In this document: piece by piece, positions 24,486 through 32,933 of the stretch
How the letters are laid out: each line of letters opens with the position of its first letter
Position numbering within the stretch: position 1 is the first letter of the stretch
Source: Arthrobacter sp. RIT-PI-e
GTDB lineage: Bacteria > Actinomycetota > Actinomycetes > Actinomycetales > Micrococcaceae
Reading direction: 5' to 3'
Assembly: GCF_001187915.1 (NCBI RefSeq)
Contig: NZ_LGIU01000091.1
Location: 78,761 to 142,760, forward strand
DNA: 64,000 nt
The notes under the pieces: model-generated
What the model saw: the letters and a program-made list of their open reading frames with translations, nothing else
Databases searched by the model: none
What the model was told of the DNA's origin: nothing
Made by a program: the position numbers and the translations under genes

Positions 24486-25979
24486 ATGACAGCACCCGTA
24501 GAACGCAGCGTGAATCACCTGGCCCGTAACCAGCTCGGCGTGCCCGGTGTGGTGTTCCTGGTCCTGGCGGCCGTCGCGCCCCTCACGGCGGCGGTCGTCG
24601 TCGCCGCCCTGGCCATCGCCCTGGGCAACGGGGGCGGGGTGGTCATGGCGTTCGTGATCGTGGCGGTGACGCTGCTGCTGTTCGCTGTCGGCTACGCGCA
24701 GATGTCCAAGGACCTGGTCAATGCCAGCGGTTTCTACGCCTTCATCGTCAAGGGTCTGGGCAGGACCGCCGGTCTCGTCGCGGGGTTCGTCGCCACCATG
24801 GGGTACAACTTCTTCGTCGCCGGTGCCATCGGGACGGCAGGGTTCTTCACCAGTCTGGTCCTCGAGCAGACCACCGGTCTGAGCGTGCACTGGTACATCG
24901 CCGGTGTGGTCATCATGGCCATCGCGTTCCTCCTGGCCCGGGGAGGCATCGACCTCAGCGCGGTCGTCCTGGGCATCGCCCTGGTCCTGGAAGTGCTCAT
25001 CCTGCTCACCTTCAGCGTCTCCGTGCTGGTGCAGACCGGGTTCAGCCTCGAGGTCTTCAGCCCCGATGTCGTCTTCGGCGGATCTCTCGGCATCGGCCTG
25101 CTCCTGGCCGCGACGGCGTTCCTCGGGTTCGAGGCGACCTCCCTGTTCAGCGAGGAGGCCAAGGATCCCCACCGCACCATCCCCAGGGCCACCTACACCG
25201 CCATCGTGGTCGTCGGGCTCATCCACGCGGTCACCGTCTGGGCCATCGTCAGCGCCGTCGGCGTCGCCGACGCCCAGCAGACAGCCCTCGACAGCCTCGC
25301 AGGCGGGGATCTCGTCCTGGTCCTCGTCGAGCAGTACCTCGGCCCGTTCATGCTCGTCGCCGTCCTGATCCTGCTCGTCGTCAGCCTCCTGGCAGCCCAG
25401 CTGGCCTTCCACAACGTCGCCGCCCGCTACCTGTTCTCCCTCGGCCGGGCCGGGATCCTCCCCGCAGCCCTCGCACGCACCCGGACCGGCGGCGTCCCGC
25501 AGAACGCCCTGATCGCCAATGCAGGGTTCGCCACGATCGTCGCTGGGATCTTCGCCGTCACCGGCCTGGACGCGATCACCACCCTGGTGCCTATCATGAT
25601 CGGCTTCGGGACCTTGTGCATCCTGGTCCTGCAGACGGCAGCAGCACTGGCCGTCGTCGTCCACTTCCGCCGCCGCCGTGATCCCCGGTGGGTCAGGACC
25701 TTCCTCGCCCCGGCCCTGGGGTGCCTGGGCCTGCTGGGCATCTGCACCATGGCCATCGCCAACTTCGCCGTCCTCGCCGGATCGGACGCCTGGTACGTGA
25801 TGATCCTGCCCTGGCTCCTCGTCCTCGCCGTCGTCGCGGGCCTCGTCCACGGTGCCTACCTCCGCGCCAGGCGCCCGGAGGTGTACGCCCGGCTCGAGAG
25901 CGATCTGGAACGCTTCGATCCCGACGAGCAGGATCTTGCACCTGCTGACCCGCACCGGGCATCGACCGCGATCCGCTGA
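24486..25979 (+). CDS. APC-superfamily amino acid/amine permease
   Basis: This 497-residue transporter has about 12 hydrophobic segments. It has the APC helix 1 region (APLTAAVVV) and the conserved FLGFEATSLFSEEAKDPHRTIPRATY segment, close in layout to the permease at 586. The start ATG 24486 has GGGAG upstream; earlier ATGs lack it. It lies 113 nt after the SDR on the same strand and is probably the uptake system for the amino alcohol or amine handled by the kinase, phospho-lyase and SDR. The specificity is inferred from context only. Confidence 0.88.
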   Translation: MTAPVERSVNHLARNQLGVPGVVFLVLAAVAPLTAAVVVAALAIALGNGGGVVMAFVIVAVTLLLFAVGYAQMSKDLVNASGFYAFIVKGLGRTAGLVAGFVATMGYNFFVAGAIGTAGFFTSLVLEQTTGLSVHWYIAGVVIMAIAFLLARGGIDLSAVVLGIALVLEVLILLTFSVSVLVQTGFSLEVFSPDVVFGGSLGIGLLLAATAFLGFEATSLFSEEAKDPHRTIPRATYTAIVVVGLIHAVTVWAIVSAVGVADAQQTALDSLAGGDLVLVLVEQYLGPFMLVAVLILLVVSLLAAQLAFHNVAARYLFSLGRAGILPAALARTRTGGVPQNALIANAGFATIVAGIFAVTGLDAITTLVPIMIGFGTLCILVLQTAAALAVVVHFRRRRDPRWVRTFLAPALGCLGLLGICTMAIANFAVLAGSDAWYVMILPWLLVLAVVAGLVHGAYLRARRPEVYARLESDLERFDPDEQDLAPADPHRASTAIR

Positions 25980-26168
25980 GGATCCGTGACAGGTCCACTC
26001 CCGGGGACCTGCCTCGCACGCCCCACCCATGGCACACCTGGTGTCCCCGTCGTCTTCTCCGGGCCGGGGATCGACACGATGATGAGCCGGTGGAGGTGAG
26101 CAGAACCCCGCGACGTCGTCAGGCCCCGGGCCGACATCCTCCGGCGACCACCCGAATGTGCACAGTGG

Positions 26169-26210
26169 TTGACAGTGCCGATCACGGATTGTCTACTGAA
26201 CATTCGGTCA
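26169..26210 (+). promoter_or_regulatory. paaI-paaK promoter overlapped by a PaaR-like operator
   Basis: A good housekeeping promoter is visible: TTGACA (26169-26174), 17-nt spacer and TCTACT (26192-26197). The imperfect palindrome ACTGAACATTCGGTCA (26195-26210) overlaps the -10 box. It resembles the other operator sequences of this regulon at 31087, 34189, 35854 and 36634. Repression by the TetR protein at 28186 is the natural reading. The SD AGGAG and start of paaI follow at 26221-26232. Confidence 0.65.
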
Positions 26211-26231
26211 CAAAATTTTGAGGAGACGACG

Positions 26232-26747
26232 ATGTCCCAGGATCACTTTCTGCTGGCAGGGGATCATGCATCCCGATGGCTGGGCATCGAGGTGGAACAG
26301 GTCGGCGAGGGACACGCCCGGATCACGATGCTCCTACGCGAGGACATGCTCAACGGGTTCGGTATGGCCCACGGCGGGATGATCTTCGCCTTCGCCGACA
26401 CCTGTTTCGCCCTGGCCAGCAACGATCCTGCCGGACCCAAGGACACGATCACCGTCGGTGCCGGTGTCGACATCAACTACGTCTCCTCCGCCCGTCAGGG
26501 TCAGGTCCTCGTCGCCGAAGGATCCTTACGAGCGCACACCGGTCGCAGCGGCATCTACGACGTCCAGGTCACCGCGGATGACGTACTGGTGGCCGAGTTC
26601 CGTGGGCGGGCGCGCACCATCCCCCATCGTCTGCAGGAGCGCTCTGCACAGATCTGTACAGCCCCGCGTGGGGTGGAGGCAGGGCCCGGCCCGGAGGTGG
26701 ATGTGGTGGTCGGGTCGGCGCGGGACGATGCAGGTGCTCGGCGATGA
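26232..26747 (+). CDS. paaI: PaaI-type hydroxyphenylacetyl-CoA thioesterase
   Basis: This 171-residue hotdog-fold thioesterase would hydrolyse stalled or toxic CoA thioesters of the phenylacetate pathway, releasing CoA. The core MLNGFGMAHGGMIFAFADTCFALASN carries the HGG motif and catalytic Asp region of the PaaI family, followed by the VDINYVSSARQGQVLVAEG strand pair. The last 30 residues are an unconserved Gly/Ala/Pro-rich tail that runs into the next gene. AGGAG precedes ATG 26232. It overlaps paaK by ATGA and is first in the operon under the PaaR-like operator. Confidence 0.88.
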   Translation: MSQDHFLLAGDHASRWLGIEVEQVGEGHARITMLLREDMLNGFGMAHGGMIFAFADTCFALASNDPAGPKDTITVGAGVDINYVSSARQGQVLVAEGSLRAHTGRSGIYDVQVTADDVLVAEFRGRARTIPHRLQERSAQICTAPRGVEAGPGPEVDVVVGSARDDAGARR

Positions 26748-28087
26748 CGGCGTGTTCCGTGCCCAACCCGTACATCCCGTCCCTCGTGGCCGAGGACCGG
26801 TCGCAGCCCGATGCCGAGGAGATGATGAGCCGCGACCAGATCGAGTCGCTGCAGCTCGACCGGCTCCGGTGGACGCTGCACTACGCGTACGAGAACGTGG
26901 TGGCGTACCGGGAACTGTTCGACGCTCACGGGGTGCATCCGAGTGATTTCAAGGACCTCCCGGATCTGCAGCTGTTCCCCTACACGGACAAGGAATTCCT
27001 GCGCAAGGCATACCCCTTCAAGTCCCTCGCCGTACCCATGGCGGACGTGCGACGCATCCACGCCTCCTCGGGCACCACGGGTCAGCCCACCGTGGTCGCC
27101 TACACGCACAACGATCTCCAGACCTGGGCGACGCTAGTGGCCAGGTGCTTCCGGTTCTCGGGCATGCGCCCGGGGGACAAAGTGCACAACGCCTACGGAT
27201 ACGGGCTGTTCACCGGGGGACTCGGCGCCCATTACGGTGCCGAACGCCTCGGATGCGCGGTCATTCCCATGTCCGGTGGTCAGACGGAGAAGCAGGTGCA
27301 AATGATCCTGGACTTCGAACCGGAGACCATCCTCTCCACCCCGACCTACCTGCTGACCATCGCCGATGGTTTCAGGAAAATCGGACGGGATCCGAGGCAA
27401 ACCTCGCTGCGCACGGCGATCCTCGGTGCCGAGCCCTGGACGGACGAGATGCGCCGCGAGATCGAGAGGACGTTCGAGGTGGACGCGTGCGACATCTACG
27501 GTCTCTCGGAGGTCATGGGACCAGGAGTGGCCGGTGAGTCGGGGCACTCAAAGGATGGGTCCCACATCTGGGAGGATCATTTCCGCCCCGAGATCATCGA
27601 CCCATTCACGGACCAGGTGCAGGACACCGGCCGCCCGGGTGAACTGGTCTTCACCGCCCTGACCAAGGAAGCGCTACCGATCATCCGGTACCGCACCCAC
27701 GACCTCACCCGGCTGCTGCCCGGCACCGAACGGCCCGGACATCGGCGGATGGGCCGGATCACGGGACGTTCGGATGACATGATCATCCTGCGCGGGGTGA
27801 ATCTCTTCCCCTCGCAGATCGAGGAACTGGTTCTACAGGTCCCCGAGCTCAGCCCGCACTTCACCTTGGAGATCACCCGGCCCGATCGCCTGGATCAGAT
27901 GACGATCGTCATCGAACGACGTGAGCAGGTGAGCATCGAGGCCGCCGAGGCCGGTGCGCAACAACTCCTGCACTCGATCAAGACGACGATCGGGTCCTCG
28001 GCGACCGTCCGGATCGCCGAGCCCGACACCTTGGCACGATCATCGGGCAAACTGCGCAGGGTCCACGACCACCGCCCCAAGGGCTGA
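26744..28087 (+). CDS. paaK: Phenylacetate-CoA ligase
   Basis: This 447-residue adenylate-forming enzyme activates phenylacetate with ATP and CoA to phenylacetyl-CoA, the entry step of the pathway. The phosphate-binding loop ASSGTTGQPTVV is at residues 107-118. YGLSEVMGPGV and the hinge region GRSDDMIILRGVNLFPSQIEE are characteristic of PaaK rather than other ligases. The length is normal (about 430-440). Its start overlaps the paaI stop, and paaR follows after 98 nt on the same strand. Confidence 0.95.
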   Translation: MTACSVPNPYIPSLVAEDRSQPDAEEMMSRDQIESLQLDRLRWTLHYAYENVVAYRELFDAHGVHPSDFKDLPDLQLFPYTDKEFLRKAYPFKSLAVPMADVRRIHASSGTTGQPTVVAYTHNDLQTWATLVARCFRFSGMRPGDKVHNAYGYGLFTGGLGAHYGAERLGCAVIPMSGGQTEKQVQMILDFEPETILSTPTYLLTIADGFRKIGRDPRQTSLRTAILGAEPWTDEMRREIERTFEVDACDIYGLSEVMGPGVAGESGHSKDGSHIWEDHFRPEIIDPFTDQVQDTGRPGELVFTALTKEALPIIRYRTHDLTRLLPGTERPGHRRMGRITGRSDDMIILRGVNLFPSQIEELVLQVPELSPHFTLEITRPDRLDQMTIVIERREQVSIEAAEAGAQQLLHSIKTTIGSSATVRIAEPDTLARSSGKLRRVHDHRPKG

Positions 28088-28185
28088 GGAGCACCCGAGC
28101 CGGGCGGGCCAGGGCGGATGCGTGAGCCGACATAGACTCATCAGTCCCAGCACCATCACTGCTCCCGTCGAAACAGAGGACCTCC

Positions 28186-28794
28186 ATGACCCATGCACCC
28201 TCACCTGCGCTCACACCGCGTCGGGGCCGGCCGGGCTACGACCGTGAGACGTTGCTGCGCGTCTGCGTGGAGGTGTTCAACCTGCACGGGTACGACGCGA
28301 CGTCGATGGGGACCTTGTCCGAGCGTCTCGGGATCTCCAAGTCGGCCATCTACCATCACGTGGAGTCCAAGGAGGCGATCCTCGACCAGGCACTGAGCCG
28401 GGCCCTGGATGCACTCGAGGACGTCATCACCTCCGAGGACGCCGCCGCGGTGTCCGAGCTGGACAGGCTCGAGCACGTCCTTCGGCGCACGGTGTTCGTC
28501 CTGGTCGAACACATGCCCTACGTGACCCTCCTGCTGCGTCTGAGAGGCAACTCCGAGGTCGAACTGCGTGCACTGGAACGCCGCCGGACCATCACCGGTC
28601 AGGTCGCGGTGCTGATCGGACGCGCCCAGCAGGAAGGCTCGATCCGCACCGATCTCAGTAGCCGCTCGGCGGCCCGGCTGCTGCTGGGAATGATCAACTC
28701 CGTCGTGGACTGGTACAAGCCCGGGGCCGGCGAATCGACCGACGACCTCGCCGACACGGTCCTGACCCTGGCCTTCTCGGGACTTCGCACATAG
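28186..28794 (+). CDS. paaR: TetR family repressor of the phenylacetate regulon
   Basis: This 202-residue TetR regulator has the N-terminal helix-turn-helix in YDATSMGTLSERLGISKSAIYHHVESKEAIL and a C-terminal TetR_C domain. It lies inside the paa region directly after paaK. PaaR of corynebacteria is a TetR repressor that binds an ACCGA-type palindrome and is released by phenylacetyl-CoA (known from that system). Five related palindromes are found at paa promoters here, none in front of this gene itself. GAGG precedes the ATG. Assignment as PaaR rests on location plus operator resemblance. Confidence 0.82.
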   Translation: MTHAPSPALTPRRGRPGYDRETLLRVCVEVFNLHGYDATSMGTLSERLGISKSAIYHHVESKEAILDQALSRALDALEDVITSEDAAAVSELDRLEHVLRRTVFVLVEHMPYVTLLLRLRGNSEVELRALERRRTITGQVAVLIGRAQQEGSIRTDLSSRSAARLLLGMINSVVDWYKPGAGESTDDLADTVLTLAFSGLRT

Positions 28795-28945
28795 CGGCGG
28801 GTTCGACCTCGCACCACCGGCCGGCGCCGCTGCGCACGCGAGGATCCTCGACTTCCGTCGAGGGACCGCCTCCACCCCCGGGCGTTCTCGGTGGTTCCAG
28901 GTGGTTCCCGGTGGTCTCCCGGTCCTTCGCCCGTTCCGGGTGCCC

Positions 28946-31042
28946 TCAGCCGGCCGGCCAGGTCTTGGCGACCAGTGTCAGCACGTCGTAGGTCGCGACG
29001 ATCTCCTCGTGCTGGTTGTGCAGCACCGCGTCCCAGCGGACCTCCCCGTACTCGTCGGTCACCCTGGGGGTGATCTGCTTCGCCGTGAGGGTCACCCGGA
29101 TCTCATCGTCGTAGGTCACCGGGGTGATGAACCGCAGGTTCTCCAACCCGTAGTTGGCCAGCACCGGTCCCGGCGCGGGATCGACGAACAGCCCGGCTGC
29201 CCAGGACACCAGCAGGTACCCGTGTGCCACGCGCCGGGGGAAGAACGGGTTGGCCGTCGCCGCGTCCTCGTCGGTGTGCGCGTAGAAGGTGTCCCCGGTC
29301 GTCGTGGCGAAGTCGGTGATGTCCTGGAGGGTGACCGTGCGCAGCTGGGAGGCGAACTGGTCACCGATGCGCAGATCGGCCAGCGACTTCCGGAAAGGAT
29401 GCATCCCGGTCCCGTCCTCGGCGCTCTGCCGGGTCACGGTCCGCGCCGTCGCGCCGGCATACCAGACACCGGTGATGGCCGTGAGGATGTCCGGCGGGCC
29501 CTGCAGGGCGGTGCGCTGCATGTAGTGCTTCACCCCGCGTATGCCCCCGAGTTCCTCGCCACCGCCGGCCCGGCCGGGCCCACCATGGATAAGGTGCGGC
29601 ATGGGGGAGCCGTGACCGGTCGAGGTCCTGGCATCCTGCCGGTTCAGGTAGTGGACCCGCCCGTGATGGGCGCTGATCCCTGCGGCGAACCGGGCGGCGG
29701 TCGGCCCGTCGTTCGTGCAGACCGTCGCCACCAACGATCCGCCGCCCAGGGCCGCCAGGTGCACCGCGTCGTCGACGTCGAGGTACCCGAGGACGCTGGT
29801 GACCGGGCCGAAGGCCTCGACGAAATGCACCTCCGGTGTCCGCGGGTTCTCGAAGGACAGGACCGTGACAGGGAAGAACGCCCCGGTCTCGGCGTCGGCG
29901 TCCCCGGTGTCCGCCTCCGGCCCGCCCAGGCGTACGGCACCACCGGCCGCGACCAGGCGTTCCACGGCCCCGCGCACCTCGGCCTGCTGCTCCTTCGACG
30001 CCAGCGCACCCATGGTCACGCCCTCGGCACGGGGGTCACCGATCACGACCTTCTGCCGTACCCGCTCGGCCACGGCCGCGACGACATCCTCGACGAGGTC
30101 CTGGGGGACGATGACACGGCGTATCGCCGTGCACTTCTGTCCGGCCTTCGAGGTGATCTCCACGAACACCGCCTTGATGAACGCCTCGAACTCGGGGGTG
30201 TCCACCGTGGCGTCCGGGGCGAGGATCGCCGCGTTCAGCGAATCGGTCTCGGCCGTGAACCTCACCCCACCATGGATGACGTTGTCGTGATTGCGCAGTG
30301 TCCGCGCCGTTCCCGCCGACCCGGTGAACGCCACATGATCGCGGTAGTCCAGGTGGTCGAGCAGTTCCCTCGCGGATCCGGAGATCAACTGCAACGAGCC
30401 CTCCGGGAGGATCCCGGAATCGACCATCAACCGTACGCACGCCTCGGTCACGTACCCCGTCGGCGTCGCGGGTTTGACGATCGTGGGCATCCCGGCGAGG
30501 AAGGACGGCGCGAACTTCTCCAGGAACCCCCAGACGGGAAAGTTGAAGGCATTGATCTGCACCGCCACCCCGGGCATCCGCGAGTACACGTGCTCGCCCA
30601 GGAACGAGCCGTCCTTCGAGAGCTGCTCCACGGAGCCGTCGATGATCACATTGGCGTTGGGAAGCTCACGGCGGCCCTTCGAGGAGAAGGTGAACAGCGT
30701 CCCGATCCCGCCGTCGACGTCGAAGAAATGGTCCTTCAGGGTGCTCCCCGTCCGGTAGGACACGTCGTAGAGCACCTGCTTGTGCTCGGTGAGGTACTGG
30801 GCGAGCTGCTTGAGCAGCAGCGCCCGTTCGTGCAGGGTCGATTCGCCCAGCGAGCGTTGTCCCGTGGTGCGGGCGAAGTCCACCGCGGCCCTGAGGTCCA
30901 GTCCCTGGGTCGATACGCAGGTCACCACCTCGCCGGTGGAGGCGTCCAGGACCTCGGTGACACCTCCGGGGTCCTGCGGTGTCCACCACGTGCCTTGCAG
31001 ATAGCTCGGGAGGATGGTCTGGGTCTGGGTCTGGGTCACCAC
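28946..31042 (-). CDS. paaZ: Bifunctional oxepin-CoA hydrolase / semialdehyde dehydrogenase
   Basis: This 698-residue PaaZ opens the oxepin-CoA ring with its C-terminal MaoC-like hydratase domain, then oxidises the aldehyde with its N-terminal aldehyde dehydrogenase domain. The dehydrogenase half has the catalytic Cys304 (KAGQKCTAIRR) and the glutamate region TAETDSLNA. The hydratase half (about residues 540-698) has the D...H active-site motif around FYAHTDEDAA and RRVAHGY. The length matches full-size PaaZ. The start is GTG 31042 with AAAGGAC upstream, followed by a QTQTQT repeat. It is transcribed alone from a PaaR-like operator at 31087. Confidence 0.93.
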   Translation of the reverse strand: MVTQTQTQTILPSYLQGTWWTPQDPGGVTEVLDASTGEVVTCVSTQGLDLRAAVDFARTTGQRSLGESTLHERALLLKQLAQYLTEHKQVLYDVSYRTGSTLKDHFFDVDGGIGTLFTFSSKGRRELPNANVIIDGSVEQLSKDGSFLGEHVYSRMPGVAVQINAFNFPVWGFLEKFAPSFLAGMPTIVKPATPTGYVTEACVRLMVDSGILPEGSLQLISGSARELLDHLDYRDHVAFTGSAGTARTLRNHDNVIHGGVRFTAETDSLNAAILAPDATVDTPEFEAFIKAVFVEITSKAGQKCTAIRRVIVPQDLVEDVVAAVAERVRQKVVIGDPRAEGVTMGALASKEQQAEVRGAVERLVAAGGAVRLGGPEADTGDADAETGAFFPVTVLSFENPRTPEVHFVEAFGPVTSVLGYLDVDDAVHLAALGGGSLVATVCTNDGPTAARFAAGISAHHGRVHYLNRQDARTSTGHGSPMPHLIHGGPGRAGGGEELGGIRGVKHYMQRTALQGPPDILTAITGVWYAGATARTVTRQSAEDGTGMHPFRKSLADLRIGDQFASQLRTVTLQDITDFATTTGDTFYAHTDEDAATANPFFPRRVAHGYLLVSWAAGLFVDPAPGPVLANYGLENLRFITPVTYDDEIRVTLTAKQITPRVTDEYGEVRWDAVLHNQHEEIVATYDVLTLVAKTWPAG

Positions 31043-31086
31043 GGGAGTCCTTTCACCAGGAGCGCGGCTACACTGCCACGCTCCTG

Positions 31087-31100
31087 ACCGATCGTTCGGT
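31087..31100. promoter_or_regulatory. PaaR-like operator upstream of paaZ
   Basis: ACCGATCGTTCGGT is an inverted repeat (arms ACCGA/TCGGT) 45 nt upstream of the paaZ start codon. It is nearly the reverse complement of the operator at 35854 and shares its core with the sites at 26195, 34189 and 36634. It fits the ACCGA-type target known for corynebacterial PaaR. Confidence 0.65.
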
Positions 31101-31224
31101 ATCTACTGTCACGATAGTCCACGCACCCAGGAAGGGCCATGGGCGAGGTGGGCGGGTCCCTCACCACGGCCGCTTCGCCGGGAGGTGTCCGAGCAGGGCC
31201 CGGGCACCGAGGAGCCTGAGGACG

Positions 31225-32094
31225 TCAGGGGTCGTAGGTGAAGAAACCCTTGCCGCTCTTACGGCCCAGTTCCCCCCGCTCGACCATGTCGCGCATCAGC
31301 TGGGGAGGCTCGAACCTGGGCCCCAGGGTGGAGGCGAGATACTGTGCGATCCCCAGGCGCACGTCCAGGCCCACGACGTCGGTCAGGGCCAGGGGACCCA
31401 TGGGGAACTTGTACCCCAGGACCATGGCGTTGTCGATGTCCGTGGGAGAGGCGACCCCCTCCTCCACCATGCGGATGGCCTCCAGGGCGATCACCACACC
31501 CAACCGCGAGGAGGCGAAACCAGGAGCATCGCGCACCACCACGGGTGCCTTGTGCAGGGCGGTGACCCACTGCACGCAGAGCTCCTGCAGTTCAGGAGCC
31601 GTCACCTGCCCGATCACCACCTCGACGAGAGCGGATGCCGGGACGGGGTTGAAGAAATGCAGGCCGCAGAATCGTTCGGGCCGTGTCAGATGCTCTGCCA
31701 GCCCGTTCACGGACAACGAGGAGGTGTTCGTCGCCAGCCACGCCGTGGGTGCGAGTCTGCGTTCGACCTCCTGCAGGGCGGAGATCTTCAGATCCCACTG
31801 CTCCGGGACGGCCTCGATGACCAACGTCGCGGCGGCGAAGTCGTCGTGGTCCGTCGAGACACTCAACCGGCCGCTGATCTCCTCGACGTCTCCCTCGATG
31901 CTCCCGCGCTCGAGAGAGGTACGTATGTCCCGGGCGATACGTGCCCGTGCCTGCTCGGCCGTGTCGTGGGAGCGCTCGACGACGGTGACCTTCGAACCGG
32001 CCAGGAGCAGGGCATGGGCTATGCCGGCCCCCATGCGGCCGCCGCCCAGGACCCCGGTGACGCCCGGGACGGTTCCGGGCCGGTGCTCGCTCAT
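31225..32094 (-). CDS. paaH: 3-hydroxyadipyl-CoA dehydrogenase
   Basis: This 289-residue 3-hydroxyacyl-CoA dehydrogenase has an N-terminal Rossmann motif GVLGGGRMGAGIA (near residues 14-26) and the catalytic histidine in GLHFFNPVP. The C-terminal dimerisation domain includes DAPGFASSRLGV, GYKFPMGPLALTDVVGLD and GKGFFTYDP. In the phenylacetate pathway it oxidises 3-hydroxyadipyl-CoA to 3-oxoadipyl-CoA with NAD. It is last in the paaJ-F-H operon; its ATG overlaps the hydratase stop (ATGA). No ribosome site is needed beyond the GGAGG just inside the preceding gene. Confidence 0.9.
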   Translation of the reverse strand: MSEHRPGTVPGVTGVLGGGRMGAGIAHALLLAGSKVTVVERSHDTAEQARARIARDIRTSLERGSIEGDVEEISGRLSVSTDHDDFAAATLVIEAVPEQWDLKISALQEVERRLAPTAWLATNTSSLSVNGLAEHLTRPERFCGLHFFNPVPASALVEVVIGQVTAPELQELCVQWVTALHKAPVVVRDAPGFASSRLGVVIALEAIRMVEEGVASPTDIDNAMVLGYKFPMGPLALTDVVGLDVRLGIAQYLASTLGPRFEPPQLMRDMVERGELGRKSGKGFFTYDP

Positions 32095-32933
32095 CGAGGG
32101 TCCTCCTGGCGGTCCGGGGAATCATGATGGCCGTGAGCCGGCGTGGGTTCGGGTGGGGTTCTGTGTCGATCCAGGAAGCCCTGCATGCGTTCGGCCTTGG
32201 CCGGGGACTCGAAGAGGATGGCCTGGGCGAGGTCGTCGATGTGCGGGTGCGCCGACGCGGACGCACGGAAGACACGTTTGGAGATCCGCACCGCCAACGG
32301 ATCCTGACGTGCGATCCGGTCGGCGAGCGCGTGTGCCGCCTCGAGGAGGGTCTCGGCCGGGTGGATCTGCGTGATCAGGTGCAGGGCGAGGGCTTCCTCG
32401 GCGTCGAGGATCCGTCCCGCGAGCAGGATCTCCAGTGCCACGGGTTCACCGACCAGTTCCTTCAGCCGCCACATCCCTCCTGCGGCGGCCATGATGCCCA
32501 GCCCGGTCTCGGGCTGGCCGATCTTCAGGGTCGGGGTGCCGATCCGGAAGTCCGCGGCGTAGGCGAGTTCCGCGCCTCCGCCCAGGGCGAAGCCGTCCAG
32601 GGCGGCGATGACCGGCATGGGGAGGTCGTGGATCCGGACGAAGATGCGTGAGTTGATCCCGGCCAGGGCGTCGTCGCGGCCGCGCTCCCTCAATTGGGCG
32701 ATGTCCGCTCCGGAGGCGAAGACGCCCTTGCCGCCGATGGTGGTGCCGGAGATGATCAGGATTTTCGCGGCCCGTTCCAGGTAGGTGCACACGGTGTGCA
32801 GTTCCTGGACCATGGTCGCGTCGATGGCGTTGCGTACCTCGGGTCGGTCGAGGCTGATGTGGAGCCTGTCGTCGCTCTCGTCGAGTCGGAGTGCGGTGAA
32901 CTGCCCGGTGAGCCGTTCCTCGGACCGGCCCAT
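32091..32933 (-). CDS. paaF: Enoyl-CoA hydratase, probable 2,3-dehydroadipyl-CoA hydratase
   Basis: This 280-residue crotonase-fold protein has the oxyanion-hole blocks GKGVFASGADIAQL and ALDGFALGGGAELAYAADFRI. The catalytic glutamate region GQPETGLGI is present, as expected for a true hydratase, which separates it from the isomerase-type PaaG. It would hydrate 2,3-dehydroadipyl-CoA to the substrate of PaaH, the next gene. ATG 32933 overlaps the thiolase stop by one base (TGATG). The C-terminal 25 residues are Pro/His/Arg-rich and unconserved. Assignment as PaaF rather than a general hydratase rests on the operon. Confidence 0.82.
   Translation of the reverse strand: MGRSEERLTGQFTALRLDESDDRLHISLDRPEVRNAIDATMVQELHTVCTYLERAAKILIISGTTIGGKGVFASGADIAQLRERGRDDALAGINSRIFVRIHDLPMPVIAALDGFALGGGAELAYAADFRIGTPTLKIGQPETGLGIMAAAGGMWRLKELVGEPVALEILLAGRILDAEEALALHLITQIHPAETLLEAAHALADRIARQDPLAVRISKRVFRASASAHPHIDDLAQAILFESPAKAERMQGFLDRHRTPPEPTPAHGHHDSPDRQEDPR

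Noticed and set aside
24459..26030. A 523-codon frame opposite the APC permease
   Set aside because: Its product is low-complexity Asp/Gly/Gln-rich, the mirror of hydrophobic codons.
28901..31087. A 728-codon plus-strand frame opposite paaZ
   Set aside because: PaaZ on the minus strand has both catalytic domains; the plus-strand product has no recognisable segment.
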